The notes under the pieces: model-generated
What the model saw: only the letters and a program-made list of their open reading frames with translations
What the model was told of the DNA's origin: nothing
The model's database searches: none
From: Phlebotomus papatasi
Taxonomy: Eukaryota > Arthropoda > Insecta > Diptera > Psychodidae
Assembly: GCF_024763615.1 (NCBI RefSeq)
Contig: NC_077223.1
Location: 105,586,627-105,650,626 of the forward strand
DNA length: 64,000 bases
Reading direction: 5' to 3'
Part shown: positions 1 to 10,902 of the stretch, piece after piece
How positions within the stretch are numbered: position 1 is the first letter of the stretch
How the letters are laid out: every line of letters begins with the position of its first letter
Program-made: the position numbers and the translations under genes

Positions 1-1364
1 TGCACATTTAAAAACATTTTGAGGTTATGTTTTTAGAAAAGGTATATTGATTCATCTCTTTTTAACCAATTGGTAACATGTGTTGCCATCTCATTCTTTC
101 TTACAAATTCAGCCCTTTGATGCCAGATATGACTGCTTTCACCCAATAAATTCCTTAACTAAGGACTTATTAAGTACTTACTAAGGACTTATTTCTATGC
201 ACTTAGCCGAAGCTCTTATTTAAGAGTATGGGAAATGCCTTTTTATATCATTACGCAATACCTAATCTTGTGATTCCGTGGGGGTTGGACATAGGTAAAC
301 CTTTATAATGTAAAATCAACAGATTGTATGCAAAATACTGTTCTCCTATGGACTTCGAGCAATACGAACATGTGTCTTCCTCCACTTCTCTCACCTGCAA
401 CTCCTCTCCTCACTAAGTAAACTCAGGTGACACAGAAAAGGTGTATAAGGTGGGGAGGTAGTGTATTGGGTGTTTGGTGGTGTTTTGTGGAAAAATTGAT
501 AACGCAGAGGCCAACACACTTCTTCCCAATAATATTTCACATTACGAGCTAGTCACACGAAGAAATATCCAGCCAAATGTAGTCTGCAGTTTCCTCATTC
601 CTGACCAATTCCCTAAAATTCCGAATCTTAATCCATTTTGAAATGATCCAGGAAATCAGTGAGATAAAGTGTTTTGCTGCGGGCAACACATGAGTCATAA
701 ACTTAGGGCCAGGATCAACAAGTGCTAGCTGTGTTATTACCTTCCTGTTTGTTAAATGCTCGAATATGAAAATAAAGAGAGCTATCCGTCGACAGTAGGG
801 ACATGATTCACTGTCATGGAATTGCTCTCTTTATGTACTATTCGATAATCCACGGATCATCTCAGTGACTGATTGCCTGACCATCCTCCCAAAGTCATGT
901 GACTGCGCGGGAAAAAAAATTGCTGACGCAGGAATTACTCAGCAGCAAAAGATTTGTATAAAATGTGCTTAAAAGTTGAGACTTTTCTATAAAAATACAT
1001 TTTTACACTAAAAGAAATTCAGTGGAAAAGTGCTACAGACATAGAAAAGATGAGTTTATTGCGCAACTCTTAAAAAACGGCATAGACTTAATCAGTTGCC
1101 ACGCCACTCATCCTCGCCACAATTTTCACTCTTGTCAACTTTTATGGGGCCACCAGGTACATTAAATGATGCCATAAAGTGAGATTTCTGTAAATTAGAC
1201 AAACACCAAAGAAAATTTTTTACAGATAACACTTTTTATGTCACTACTAGTACAAAATGTACTAGAATGTTACGGGGTGAGAGAAAAAGTATATTATTAT
1301 TGCCGTTATTCAGTCTTTAACGTGACATCATAATTTTTTCCAGAAGGGTTTTGTGTGGTGCCTT
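1..1364. other. Non-coding left flank
   Basis: I see no exon, RNA gene or clear mobile element here. The only local structure is a short imperfect inverted repeat around 772-835, where an AAAGAGAGCT-type arm is mirrored by TGCTCTCTTT. The motif TTAAGTACTTA and variants occur near 170 and recur upstream and downstream of the GGCX gene (about 4490-4530 and 10785-10812), which suggests a dispersed low-copy repeat. Confidence 0.4.
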
Positions 1365-1416
1365 TTAACCCTTTGAGGACCAGAGAATTACCAGTGATTG
1401 ATCCTCAAAGGGTTTA
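1365..1416. repeat. Tiny hairpin related to TTAA-flanked MITEs
   Basis: The left arm TTAACCCTTTGAGGA pairs with the right arm TCCTCAAAGGGTTTAA across a loop of about 22 bases. The terminal bases CCCTTTgAGGA match the ends of the better-preserved element at 2850-2998. I read this as a decayed or internally deleted member of that family. Confidence 0.5.
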
Positions 1417-2551
1417 ACTTTAACATGGTATAAGTATAAATATAGGATAACTATTTGGAAAAAAATCACCATTCGATGAAGTGAAGGAGAAAATCCAGAA
1501 ATTCAATAGCTATTTGGGAAGATTCTGTACTTATGTTGAGCGTACGGTCTATTCGACAATTGTTAATTCATGACACTACCAAACACTTCTAGACGGTGGG
1601 TGCTAAGGGATGTCGGGACTTGTTAGAGTCATTCTTCTCCGTTCTTTAGTGAATGATCATCACTCAAAGCAATCAATTCACTCCAAGGACACCTTCAGTG
1701 GCTTCTGACCTATCATACGGGAGAGCGGGGTTGTATGGGACACATTTTTCAAATATCTTATTTGATAAAAAGGGAAAATGTTTAATATGTCGTTTTATCT
1801 CTGACATCCCGAATCTGGGTCACACTTAGACAAAAAAAAAGGGAATGTTTGGGACGCGGTTCATTCTGTCAAAATCTGTGGGGATGCTTTGAAAATACTT
1901 TTACAAAATGGCGCTTTCAACGTAGCCTCACCTTCCCCTACATAAAAGAAAACTTGGACTCATATAATTTGACTCTGTTGGAAGCTGCGAGTTCTCAAAA
2001 AAATAAGAATAGAAGTCAAAAATTTAATAGGTTATGTTTTATTTTTAATAACATAGGGTTAATTTTTTTAATTTTAGTGAATTAAATTTTTCTTCACCAG
2101 AAGTTCAAGTGAAGAACAGTGTTACCAGGGCCGTAGCGCTGGGGGGGCATTGAGAGGCAATGCCCTACCTTAAAAACCAGAAACTAAGATAATGTTTTAA
2201 GTAAAATATTCGTAGTATGATATGGTAGAAAAGAAATTAATCTCCTATTAAGTGGTCTGTAATCGATAAGTGATCGATTGAAGTACTTAATGCAATTGCT
2301 TAAAATCGTATGGAAAGTCAAACGATAATTTTGTGATAAATTTAAATACTTAAATAAAATAGAATATTTAACCATGAATTCGGCATTATATTAATGAGTT
2401 GAAATTGCAATTATTTGATGATTAATTAAATGAAATAATGTTTTTCAATGGTTCTGATTCTGAGCAAAATGAGCGCAAATATTCTTACATTTCTTACATA
2501 AAAAACTCAATATATTTCCTTTTCTCATTCACGCATTTTCAAGATAGTTAA

Positions 2552-3431
2552 GGGGTCACATGGATCAAGAAGACTGTAAAAATATAATAATTTCTCAATT
2601 TTTTTCAGCATATTAAAAAAATATTTAATTTAAGCTTTTAGCAATAAAAAAGTACAACATTAACATAATCTATGTTTTCTAAATTTTTCATTTAAAATTT
2701 TTTAAATTTAGCCATTGAAACCTTATTTTTGGAGTTCATTTTTAGAAAAAAAAACATACTTTTCGGTGAAGAAGTTTTCTCGGAATTGGTCCATCTAAAT
2801 CCAAAAATCAAATATTTCCTGTTAGCTGTTAAGTTGAACTAATCCTTAACCCTTTAAGGACGAGAAGGTCAAAAATCGAGGGTCACAAAAAATAATTTTT
2901 TCTAACTTTTTAGGACAAAATACAGCTTTAGAATGTCCAAAATGTCGTAGGAAAAATTTCATTTTTGGGTCATGGGTGACCCAATCGTCCTTAAACGGTT
3001 AAACGAAAAATTTTATGTTCACTTGATCAAAACGTATTCTACATTCTACAAAAAGAAACGTAGTGTAAAACAAGTCAAAACTGGTATTTTTGTGTATGAA
3101 ATTTTCTTAAAAATTCAAATTTAATTTTTTAAAAATTACTAGTTTAATGCTAGTTTAACTTATCAGGTAACAAGAAATATTTGGTTTTTGATTTCCAGAT
3201 GAACGAATTTCGAGAAATCCTGTCCTCCGAAAACTATGTTTTTTTCTTCAGAAAATCTCCAAAAATCAAGTCCCGCAAGATAAATTTTTAAATGAAAATT
3301 TCAGGTAATATAGTCTGAATGCTGTACTTTTATATGCGTAAGAGCTTGAATTAATTATATTTTTTATTATGTCGACAAGAAATTAGAACAAAATCTGCTT
3401 TTTTTTGTCAAATTTTGGCCCACGTAACCCC
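2552..3431. mobile_element. TTAA-flanked palindromic element nested in the hAT element
   Basis: The ends are GGGGTCACATGG and the inverted CCACGTAACCCC, and each is bordered by TTAA (2548-2551 and 3432-3435). TTAA duplication is typical of piggyBac-type insertion. Most of the element folds back on itself: for example, the AAATATTTCCTGTTAGCTG region near 2811 is mirrored near 3165-3185. There is no coding capacity. It has itself been entered by the 149-bp element at 2850-2998. Confidence 0.75.
2850..2998. mobile_element. Small TTAA-flanked MITE, third nesting level
   Basis: The ends are CCCTTTAAGGACGA and TCGTCCTTAAACGG, bordered by TTAA at 2846-2849 and 2999-3002. It interrupts the loop region of the surrounding palindromic element. 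Similar ends are seen at 1369 and in a lone end near 39711-39724. Confidence 0.75.
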
Positions 3432-4052
3432 TTAAGTAGTATCGAAGAAGTAGGATAATATATTTTATTTTTAAAACTTGTCTTTTTGAATTTTTTTACC
3501 TGGTTCACTTACATTCAAGTGACGTGGGACAGAAATCGGCTAACCAAGATAGATCAATTAAAAATTTTGTTGAATGCCCTACCTTTAACTACTAATGCCC
3601 TACCTTAAATTTAACTCTAGCTACGGCTTTGAGTGTTACACAAAGTCTCAAGTTTATTATTAGAAAAGTAATAAGTTGCAGAGGAAATTGAACAACATAA
3701 ATCCCTATCACATTCCTCTTCTACCTGAAAACGTGTTGATGTTGACAATGAAATAGATGTTCTTGTTTGCGTGGAAAACAAAGTGAAACAGGGTGATAAA
3801 ATTAGAGATCTGATTCAAGGGGTAGTTTATTTATATATTTTACTGCCCGGGTAACAGAAAGTAAGGTGTTACTTGTATTGTTCTATTTACATTACATTTG
3901 GTTCAGATGTTTAGCCCAATTCCCGAAGGTTTCAAAATCCTAAAGAGTGATCAATTTTGTTGCTTTTTGAGAACCTAACAGGTGATTTATATTTAATAAT
4001 CCAATCTTTGTTTTTCCAAGACATAGTGATTGATAAGAAATTAGAACAGTTA

Positions 4053-4435
4053 GGGCAGAATCACATTGACAGTAAATTGATCGTCGTAGCCTCACCGTAT
4101 TTCGTTAATTTACGCATTTTCATTGCAATTTTTACGCAAATTTTCCATTACCGTGAAAATAATAAGAAAATTGAAGAAATAAAACGAAAATGCGATAAAC
4201 GATGGGCAAAGAAAACTGTCAGAGAAATTAATCGTACAGTTTTTTTGCTTATCGTTTATCGCATTTTCGTTTTATTTCTTTAATTTTCTTATATTATTTT
4301 CACCTAGTGCCATCGAGTATGAGATAAGGTAATGCGGTAATCGAGAATTCGTGTAAGAATTGCAATGAAAATGCATAAATTAACGAAATACGGTGAGGCT
4401 ACGGCGAGCATTTTACTGTCAATGAGATTCTGCCC
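4053..4435. mobile_element. Harbinger-like palindromic MITE with TTA duplication
   Basis: The ends are GGGCAGAATC and GATTCTGCCC, each bordered by TTA (4050-4052 and 4436-4438). The inverted arms extend over roughly 100 bases, with the string GTAGCCTCACCGTATTTCGT present in both orientations. A second inner stem (TAAAACGAAAATGCGATAAA and its mirror) lies in the middle. A 3-bp TWA duplication with GGG-starting ends fits the PIF/Harbinger superfamily; that assignment is inference. Confidence 0.75.
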
Positions 4436-4772
4436 TTAAGCCATATGGCTAAGCCTTAGGTCTGAAGCCGCTATAAGGCATTGCATTGAATTAAGTACTT
4501 TTTAAGTGCTTAATAAGTACTTACTTTAGTCGGATGATAGGGTTCCTTATTTTCTCAGGTGCAGTAAAACTTTTTAAATATCTCAAGGATGAAGGGAAAC
4601 CCGAGAAATATTTCAAGGATTTTTCGGGTTTTGATAACATAGGGCACTTGTTTCGTATTTTTCCGTATGATTGCCCCTCGAATTGATTTCATTACCATGT
4701 TTTCCTACTATTTGAAAGCACGTTCATTAAGGAAAAGATGCGCAAACGCCCTGCAGAATCCTGAGGATACTT

Positions 4773-4808
4773 TATAAAAGCTCTTGTATTCTCAGGAAGT
4801 ATCTCAGT
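4773..4808 (+). promoter_or_regulatory. Candidate TATA plus initiator of GGCX
   Basis: TATAAAAG occurs at 4773-4780, and an insect-type initiator TCAGT occurs at 4804-4808, about 31-33 bases further on. The start codon follows at 4821. The spacing fits a focused core promoter but would leave a leader of only about 15 bases, so an upstream non-coding exon remains possible. Confidence 0.45.
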
Positions 4809-4820
4809 GCAAGTGATACA

Positions 4821-7800
4821 ATGATGAAGAAGCGTAACTGTGAATCGGAGAAAAACCTCGGAAAAATTGAGAAGGTCTTTGAGGAATTTTCTGGACATTG
4901 CCTGGATAATTTCACGTCATTTGAAAAATTTACTGAATTTCTCCACAAACCTGTCGATGGAGCAAGTTTGGGAGTTGGTAGGATGTCCTTTGGACTGATG
5001 ATGTTGATTGATATTCCTGAGGAACGTTCTGGAGGTGATTTGGACCAACGCTGGGGAAATCCTCGAGATTGTCGCTTTCCACTTTTCAATTTCTTGCATC
5101 CACTTCCACTTCCTTGGATGGCAATGATTTATGGTGTAATGTGGCTAGGTGCTCTAGGAATTTTCCTAGGATACAAATACCGGTCATCCTGCCTCATGTT
5201 CACCATTCCCTATTGGTATATATTTTTTCTGGACAAAAGTCATTGGAACAATCACAGCTATCTCTACGGATTACTTGGTATCCTGTTCACTTTTACATCA
5301 GCCGATAAATATTGGTGAGTTTATTAGGAACATTTACGAGAAATCCCAAAGGAATTTAGGGATGATTTTACAGTGCACTTGATGCCGGGAGTGCAACGAA
5401 TGGCTACAAGGACTACAAAGTACCACAGTGGAATTACTTTATTATCAAATTTCAATTCTTCATCCTGTACTTTATGGCTGGGATAAAGAAATTCTCCACA
5501 GAGTGGCTTTCTGGCTACGCAATGACTAATTTAGGATACCATTGGATCTTTGCACCTTTTCGCTTGGTCCTGGGAGCAGATTTAACGGATCTGATGATTA
5601 TTCACTGGTTCGGATTCGTTTTTGACCTTACAATTGCATTCTTCTTGATCTGGAAGCGCTCCAGAGCTTTAGCTACTCTTGTAGCTACAGCTTTTCATCT
5701 CATGAATTCCCGACTCTTCACAATTGGAATGTTTCCTTGGGTATGTCTTGTAGAAATACCACTTTTCTACTCAACCGATTGGCCTAGAAGAATTTTTAGT
5801 GGGAGTCATGAACGTAAACTTGAGGAGAGACCAGAAAAGTTCCAGTAAGTAATATAAAAAAATCCTGAGAAGTATGTTGCTCCATCATAAAAAAAGCTCC
5901 AAATAAGTTTATAGTACTTGAGATTCTTTACGGAAATCTCAGTTAAATCGCATTCAGATTTTACGAAGGACAAAGGACCACAAAAAACTGAGATTATAAA
6001 GAATCTAATCTAAAATGATTATTCTCAGAAATGTTTTATTTGTCACTGCACAGAAAAAAAAATATTTTGTAAAATGTTTGTAAATGTTTGTGAATTCCTA
6101 TGGAGGAGTTACAAAATGCTCGTGAATCGTATAATCCACAAATAAGTTCGTAAAAGTTTGTACTTTTTTGACAAACATTGTTCGTGACATAATCATTTGA
6201 CGAACATTTTTTGCACTTTTACAAACAATTGTTCGTAAATGTTCGAAAACACACAAAAAATGTTCGTAAAATTTTGCCATTTGTTCGTAAATGCTTGTTT
6301 TCCTGTTGAACATTTTACGAACATTTACGAACAGATGACAAAATTTTACGAACATTTTTGTGTGTTTACGAACATTTATGAACAAATATTTGTTAAAGTA
6401 CAAAAAATGTTCGTCAAATGATTATATACGAACAATGTTTGTGAAAAAAGTACAAACTTTTACGAACTTATTTGTGGGTTATACGATTCACGAGCATTTC
6501 GTAACTCCCCTATAGGAATTCGCAAACATTTACGAACATTCTTGCAAAATATTTTTTTCTGTGATGATGAAATTTATTTATTTATTTTATAAAGTAGCTA
6601 ATCTGCGTTTTTTTTTCAACTTATTACCGGGCTAGGGGTCAAACCGTAATCGATATCAAGTTACGACCATCGGTAAATCCCCCCCCCCTCATAAAACAAT
6701 ATTACGTTGGAGCAAGGACATAGCATGCAAGAGCCAGGGAAGGGCCCCTCTCCCCCCTAAATAATAATTAAACGAATTTAAAAGAAACATTACACTAAAA
6801 ATAATTCGAAAAACTAAGATTTAACTCACTTTAAGGTCAGTTTTGCAAGGAAAGTGCTTTTGCTAGCTTCTTTTTTGATTTTTTTTGATTTATTTTATTA
6901 GCTTAAAAGTGAGAAAATTATTGGATGTGGATTTTAAATTTGGATAATATTTAAAACTTCAAAATGTATTTCAAGGAAGACTTTGGGAAAGTTTTTGATC
7001 AAGTTTTCTCGAAGAAATATATATAAAGCAAAATAATCAAAATCGGTACAGCACCAATTTTTTATAGTAAATTTTTGAAATAATTTTTGAAAACTTTTCA
7101 TAAAATACTTTGAAACTCTAAAGGGCGTTTTCCATTTATTTATTGACTAATTTCCCGGCAAATAAATTAATAGTAATTAATTATTTAATTACTAATTACT
7201 TTTTTTCTTCAAGAAAAAGTCTCATTGATGTCTTTAGCAAACTTTAAGCCTACGAAATTCATAAGTTTAATCAAAATTGAGTTTAAATTGGATTTAAAGA
7301 CGCATAAAAAATAATTTTCTTTATTGAAATTTCCACCAAAAAAAACTTATAATTAAGTATTTTATTTTATATATTTTATATATTTTAGAAAATTATATAT
7401 TTTAGAAAATTTTAACCTAAATTTAACCTAAAATATTTGCAAAAATATTTACAAAATATTTGAATAATAGGTAAATACTAAATAGAAAGTTTGTAATAGA
7501 CCTATGGAAGGTAGTTTTAAAAGAAAATTCAAACTACTTTTCATCCCGTTTCCTTAAACCAAAAAAAGTTAATATTCACTTTTTGAAAAGCAAAGAACGT
7601 TTAATAGCTTCAAATCACTTGATGTAATCAAAATCGGATAAAAATAGTATTTATGCCGATTTTTCAAGTTAAAAGCTTTTTTTAATCTAAAGGCCTTTAC
7701 ACACTAGGAGCAATTTATTTAAAAAATGTATTTTTAAAGAAAATTTCCCCTGTCCTTATAGGCAGAAACATCAGATTTTTTTAAAAAAATATGCAATTTT

Positions 7801-10783
7801 TGACGAAAATTGCTTCTAGTGTGTTCTAGGCCCCTATCCTTATTATCAGTTTCCCATTAGCTAAGCTAAACCGTTTTTCGGTTTAAGTCGTAATTGTGTC
7901 TATTACGGCGTAAGCTAAGAGACGGCTTAATGGGAAATTGATGGGAATGTGGGAATTGTATTTGAATATAAATAACGTCGAGCTGTCTCTTGGCTTAAGT
8001 TATACTGTGCCCAGGACATAAGAACATGTTTTTCTAGATATTAGATATTATTTTCAAGCAAAAACCGCAAATTCTCCGATAAAAGCTATTAAAATTCACG
8101 GGAAAGTTTTTGTACCTTTGTCTAAGTTCGTCAAAATTGGTGCAGAAATTAATCAAAGAACACAATTTCTTACCTTAAAATATCTTAAGATTTATAGCCG
8201 GTAGTAAAAGAATTTATTGATTTCTGATTTTTCAAATTTAAGATTGGATTAAATTTTTTTTTCTTTAAATTTTTCCAGAAAAGTCCTATTCTTTGTGTAG
8301 TAAAAAATGTTTTTTTTTTGGATAATTCTCGAAAAAATATTCTATTGAAATACCAACTAATATAATTTTACTGAAACCTTGGCTACGCCATTGCAATGTG
8401 GTGGAGCCATCACATGGACAGCTTGGAGAAATTTAAAATTTTTACCTAAATCAAATCTCGTAAAATTACAAAATTAGTAATTTTTTATGTGATGAAAAAT
8501 TTTATGATTTTTCGAAATCTATTTTAGAAAAAAAATAAAGATTTCTGCTAGCCATATAGGGTAAAGTGGTACAAGTTGGACAATGGTACAATTTGGACAG
8601 GGCTTTCTTGATAAATTTAGTACCTCATTTTTATTTGTATATTTTTAATGCCTTAGTTTTATAATTTGATTCCTTGTGCTTAGAAATAAATTTTGTACTG
8701 TATTTATCAAGAAAAAAGCCATGTCCAACTTGTACCTGCGAATTGTCCAACTTGTAACACTAATTCCAAATTATATCACTTTACCCTATAAGTGTATAAC
8801 GTCCATATTAATTTCCTCCACTGTATATAGAGAAATTTTTATCACATCGTTTTTTTTTTCAGAAATAGGATAAGTGTACCAAATTCCGGCAAGCCTGCAA
8901 TTCTGGCCACTTCTTTTGTTCCTCAAATTTCCATGAAATTTTATTTTTTGTATATTTTTTAAAAAGATATGCAATACAAAAAAAATCGTTTCGACGAACG
9001 AGATGATGCAAAAAAAACTTTAGAAGAATTATGGAAGAGCAAGGAAGTATGAGAATCATGGTGACGAAAAATTACCCAAAGCCGTCTATATTTTTATTCA
9101 TTTTAAAATGTATTAAGAATAATTTTAGAGAAAATAAAGACGATAAGAAGTAGCAATAACATCTTGTATTAAAAAAATTACATTTCAAACTTGAGACTTT
9201 GGCATTTTCTATGCCGAAATTTGGTACACTTGCCCTAGTTTTTAGAATTAAAAAAAGAAACTGATGTTTTGGAGATAGTCAAAATGAATATTCCATCCAT
9301 AAACATCTATGGTCGAATAAATTTTCGATATCGAATTTTCGCGGATCAATGGAGAGTCCATTTCTCGAGCTATTATGGTTAAATTTGGATGAGATGTCTT
9401 GAAGTATTAATTCCGGCTAAAAATTGTCCAAAGAAATTATATAAAACAAGAAAACATTATCAGTCCTTTGAGGTAGACCCATACTAATTGGGTCGAAAGC
9501 TTTGGGGAAAATTAAGTCTTCTTGGTTTTGAGAATTGATCATATTACGAACAATCTTTGTGAAAGTACAAACTTTTACGAACTTGCTTGTGCGTTATACG
9601 ATTTACGAGCATTTCGTAAGTTCCCAATAGGAATTCACAAACATTTACGAACAATTTTACAAAATATTTTTTTCGATGCAGCTAATTTTCAATTTTGGAA
9701 TGGTTTTCTGAAAATTTGCGATCTAGGTTTAAATTGGTAGTAAACCGTTGTGCAACCATAAACTACATGAATAAACAGTACAAGTATTCTAAAATCTGCA
9801 ACATCTATTGCTTATCTTTCTAAATTTTCCCCAGGGCAAGTAGTAAGCAGAAATCCAGGACAAGATGGATTACGTTTTACATGGGATTGCAGTTGTTCTT
9901 GCCATATTCTCACTTCATTACAAAGGGCTACAATAACTGGACAGAAGGATTATACGGCTACTCATGGGATATGATGGTGCATTCCTGGGACACGGTTCTC
10001 ATCACAATCAAAGTTTTAGACAAAACGAATGGTCAGGTATTCTATCTTGAACCCTACGCTTTTGCAGATAATGATAGATGGACCAAACACGCTGACATGG
10101 CCATCCAATATGCTGAATGTCTGAAAAGGGATTTAATCCAAGGAGCTGCAGAAGCCAAAAAGAAGGACTTTGATCCGGAAAATATTGCAATTTACTTTGA
10201 TATTTGGTGCTCGATGAACAAACGCTTTCAACAGAGAATGTTTGATCCCACTGTGGACATGCTGCGAGCAGATTGGTCTCCTTTCCGGATGACCAAATGG
10301 ATCCTTCCACTGCTTAGTGAATTGTCCCATCTGAGACCGAAGATGAGAGAAATTGCAGAGGACGTGCAGACTTGGAATAACTTCACGGATATTATGTTCA
10401 TTGCAGATTTTCCAGGACTCCAAATGGAGAGCTACATTAGTCCAGATCTGGACAATGTCAGTATCACCTGTTTGGACGGGAATATCCTTGTAACTTCTTT
10501 AGAGGCTGAGCCTATAACTCTTCTAGGAGGACAATCTATGAAAATATCTTCAGGAATTTTTCACAAAGTGCAAGTAGTAAGCGCTACACCTGCATGTTAT
10601 ATGTATATTTATCAAAATCGGACAATGAGAGATCTAAGAGAAGAAGGAACCCAGCCACCTGAAAAACCTCTCCCACTATTTCCAATATTTCAAGAAATAA
10701 CTCACAGATGGAATAATTTTGTGAAATTCTTGTCCCATGTAGGTAATTCCTTGCTTTATCAAATATCCCGGATAACGCATTAA
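4821..10783 (+). CDS. GGCX: Vitamin K-dependent gamma-glutamyl carboxylase
   Basis: This ER membrane enzyme carboxylates glutamate residues using reduced vitamin K, CO2 and oxygen. I join exons 4821-5314, 5374-5844 and 9835-10783. All junctions are GT-AG and in frame (phase 2 at both), giving 637 residues. Diagnostic stretches are the early LMMLIDIPEERSG, the multi-pass membrane half including DKSHWNNHSYLYGLLG, the FMAGIKKFSTEW stretch at about 199-209 (it aligns with the human segment holding the proposed catalytic base Lys218), and LPYSHFITKGYNNW followed by GLYGYSWDMMVHS after residue 340. The product is shorter than the human enzyme (about 758 residues), mainly because it lacks the long charged C-terminal tail. 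Intron 2 is 4 kb and filled with MITEs. The 3' end converges on ABCB7. The first ATG of the open frame was chosen as the start; the adjacent second ATG is equally possible. Confidence 0.95.
6051..6562. mobile_element. Foldback MITE built of TTCGTAAA-type repeats, in GGCX intron 2
   Basis: Near-identical inverted ends (CACAGAAAAAAAAATATTTTG and the mirrored CAAAATATTTTTTTCTGTG) bound a palindrome of about 510 bp. The body is rich in ATGTTCGTAAA and TTTACGAACA, read on both arms. It makes no protein; the open frames here are by-products of the short repeat. No convincing target duplication could be seen. Confidence 0.65.
8557..8788. mobile_element. 232-bp MITE with TA duplication, in GGCX intron 2
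   Basis: The ends are TAGGGTAAAGTGGTACAA and the mirrored CACTTTACCCTA, with TA on both outer sides (8555-8556 and 8789-8790). GTACAAGTTGGACA near the left is mirrored by TGTCCAACTTGTAC near the right. This is compatible with a Tc1/mariner-type MITE. Confidence 0.7.
8866..9237 (+). mobile_element. Family A MITE copy, in GGCX intron 2
   Basis: It starts TAGGATAAGTGTACCAAATT and ends with the mirrored AAATTTGGTACACTTGCCCTA. The interior carries a shared block (TTTTATTCATTTTAAAATG followed by TTTTAGAGAAAATAAAGACG). The same ends and interior recur at 44823-45168 (reversed), 46830-47148, 47200-48191 and 49893-50304, so this is a repeated family. Confidence 0.7.
9538..9676. mobile_element. Partial copy of the TTCGTAAA foldback MITE
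   Basis: The segment from ATATTACGAACAATCTTTGTG to ACAAAATATTTTTTTCG closely follows the right arm of the element at 6051-6562, including the landmark CGAGCATTTCGTAA followed by GGAATTCACAAACATTTACG. Only one arm is present. Confidence 0.65.
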
Positions 10784-10842
10784 TTAAGTACTTATTAAGT
10801 ACTTAATTAAGGAGTTTTGAATCTGATTTGTAAGTAAAATAC

Positions 10843-10868
10843 CAGATTTATTCAACGAGAAAATAAAA
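10843..10868. terminator. Overlapping poly(A) signals of convergent GGCX and ABCB7
   Basis: AATAAA on the + strand (about 10862-10867) lies 80 bases after the GGCX stop. TTTATT at about 10847-10852 is an AATAAA on the - strand, 50 bases after the ABCB7 stop. The two 3' ends therefore probably overlap or abut. Confidence 0.5.
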
Positions 10869-10902
10869 TCTTTATTTGAGACGGTTTTTTTTCTTTTATA
10901 AA

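Larger units (their letters stand above)
2126..3631. mobile_element. Non-autonomous hAT-type transposon with 8-bp target duplication
   Basis: The element begins CAGGGCCGTAGC and ends GCTACGGCTTTG. It is flanked on both sides by the identical octamer AGTGTTAC (2118-2125 and 3632-3639). A CAGGG terminus with an 8-bp target-site duplication is the standard signature of the hAT superfamily. No transposase reading frame is present, so it is non-autonomous. Its own sequence is confined to the outer parts, where the string AATGCCCTACC recurs near both ends. The middle is filled by a separate TTAA-flanked element. Confidence 0.85.

Noticed and set aside
3957..4283. 108-residue open frame
   Set aside because: Most of it is inside the Harbinger-like palindromic MITE at 4053-4435.
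6098..6421. Mirror-image open frames rich in Phe, Val and Asn
   Set aside because: They are products of the TTCGTAAA palindrome in the intronic MITE.
8995..9010. Possible Asap last exon encoding ISFV-like residues in ACGAACGAGATGATG
   Set aside because: The same string recurs at 47294 inside family A MITE copies, and the true C-terminus is found at 51650-51680.
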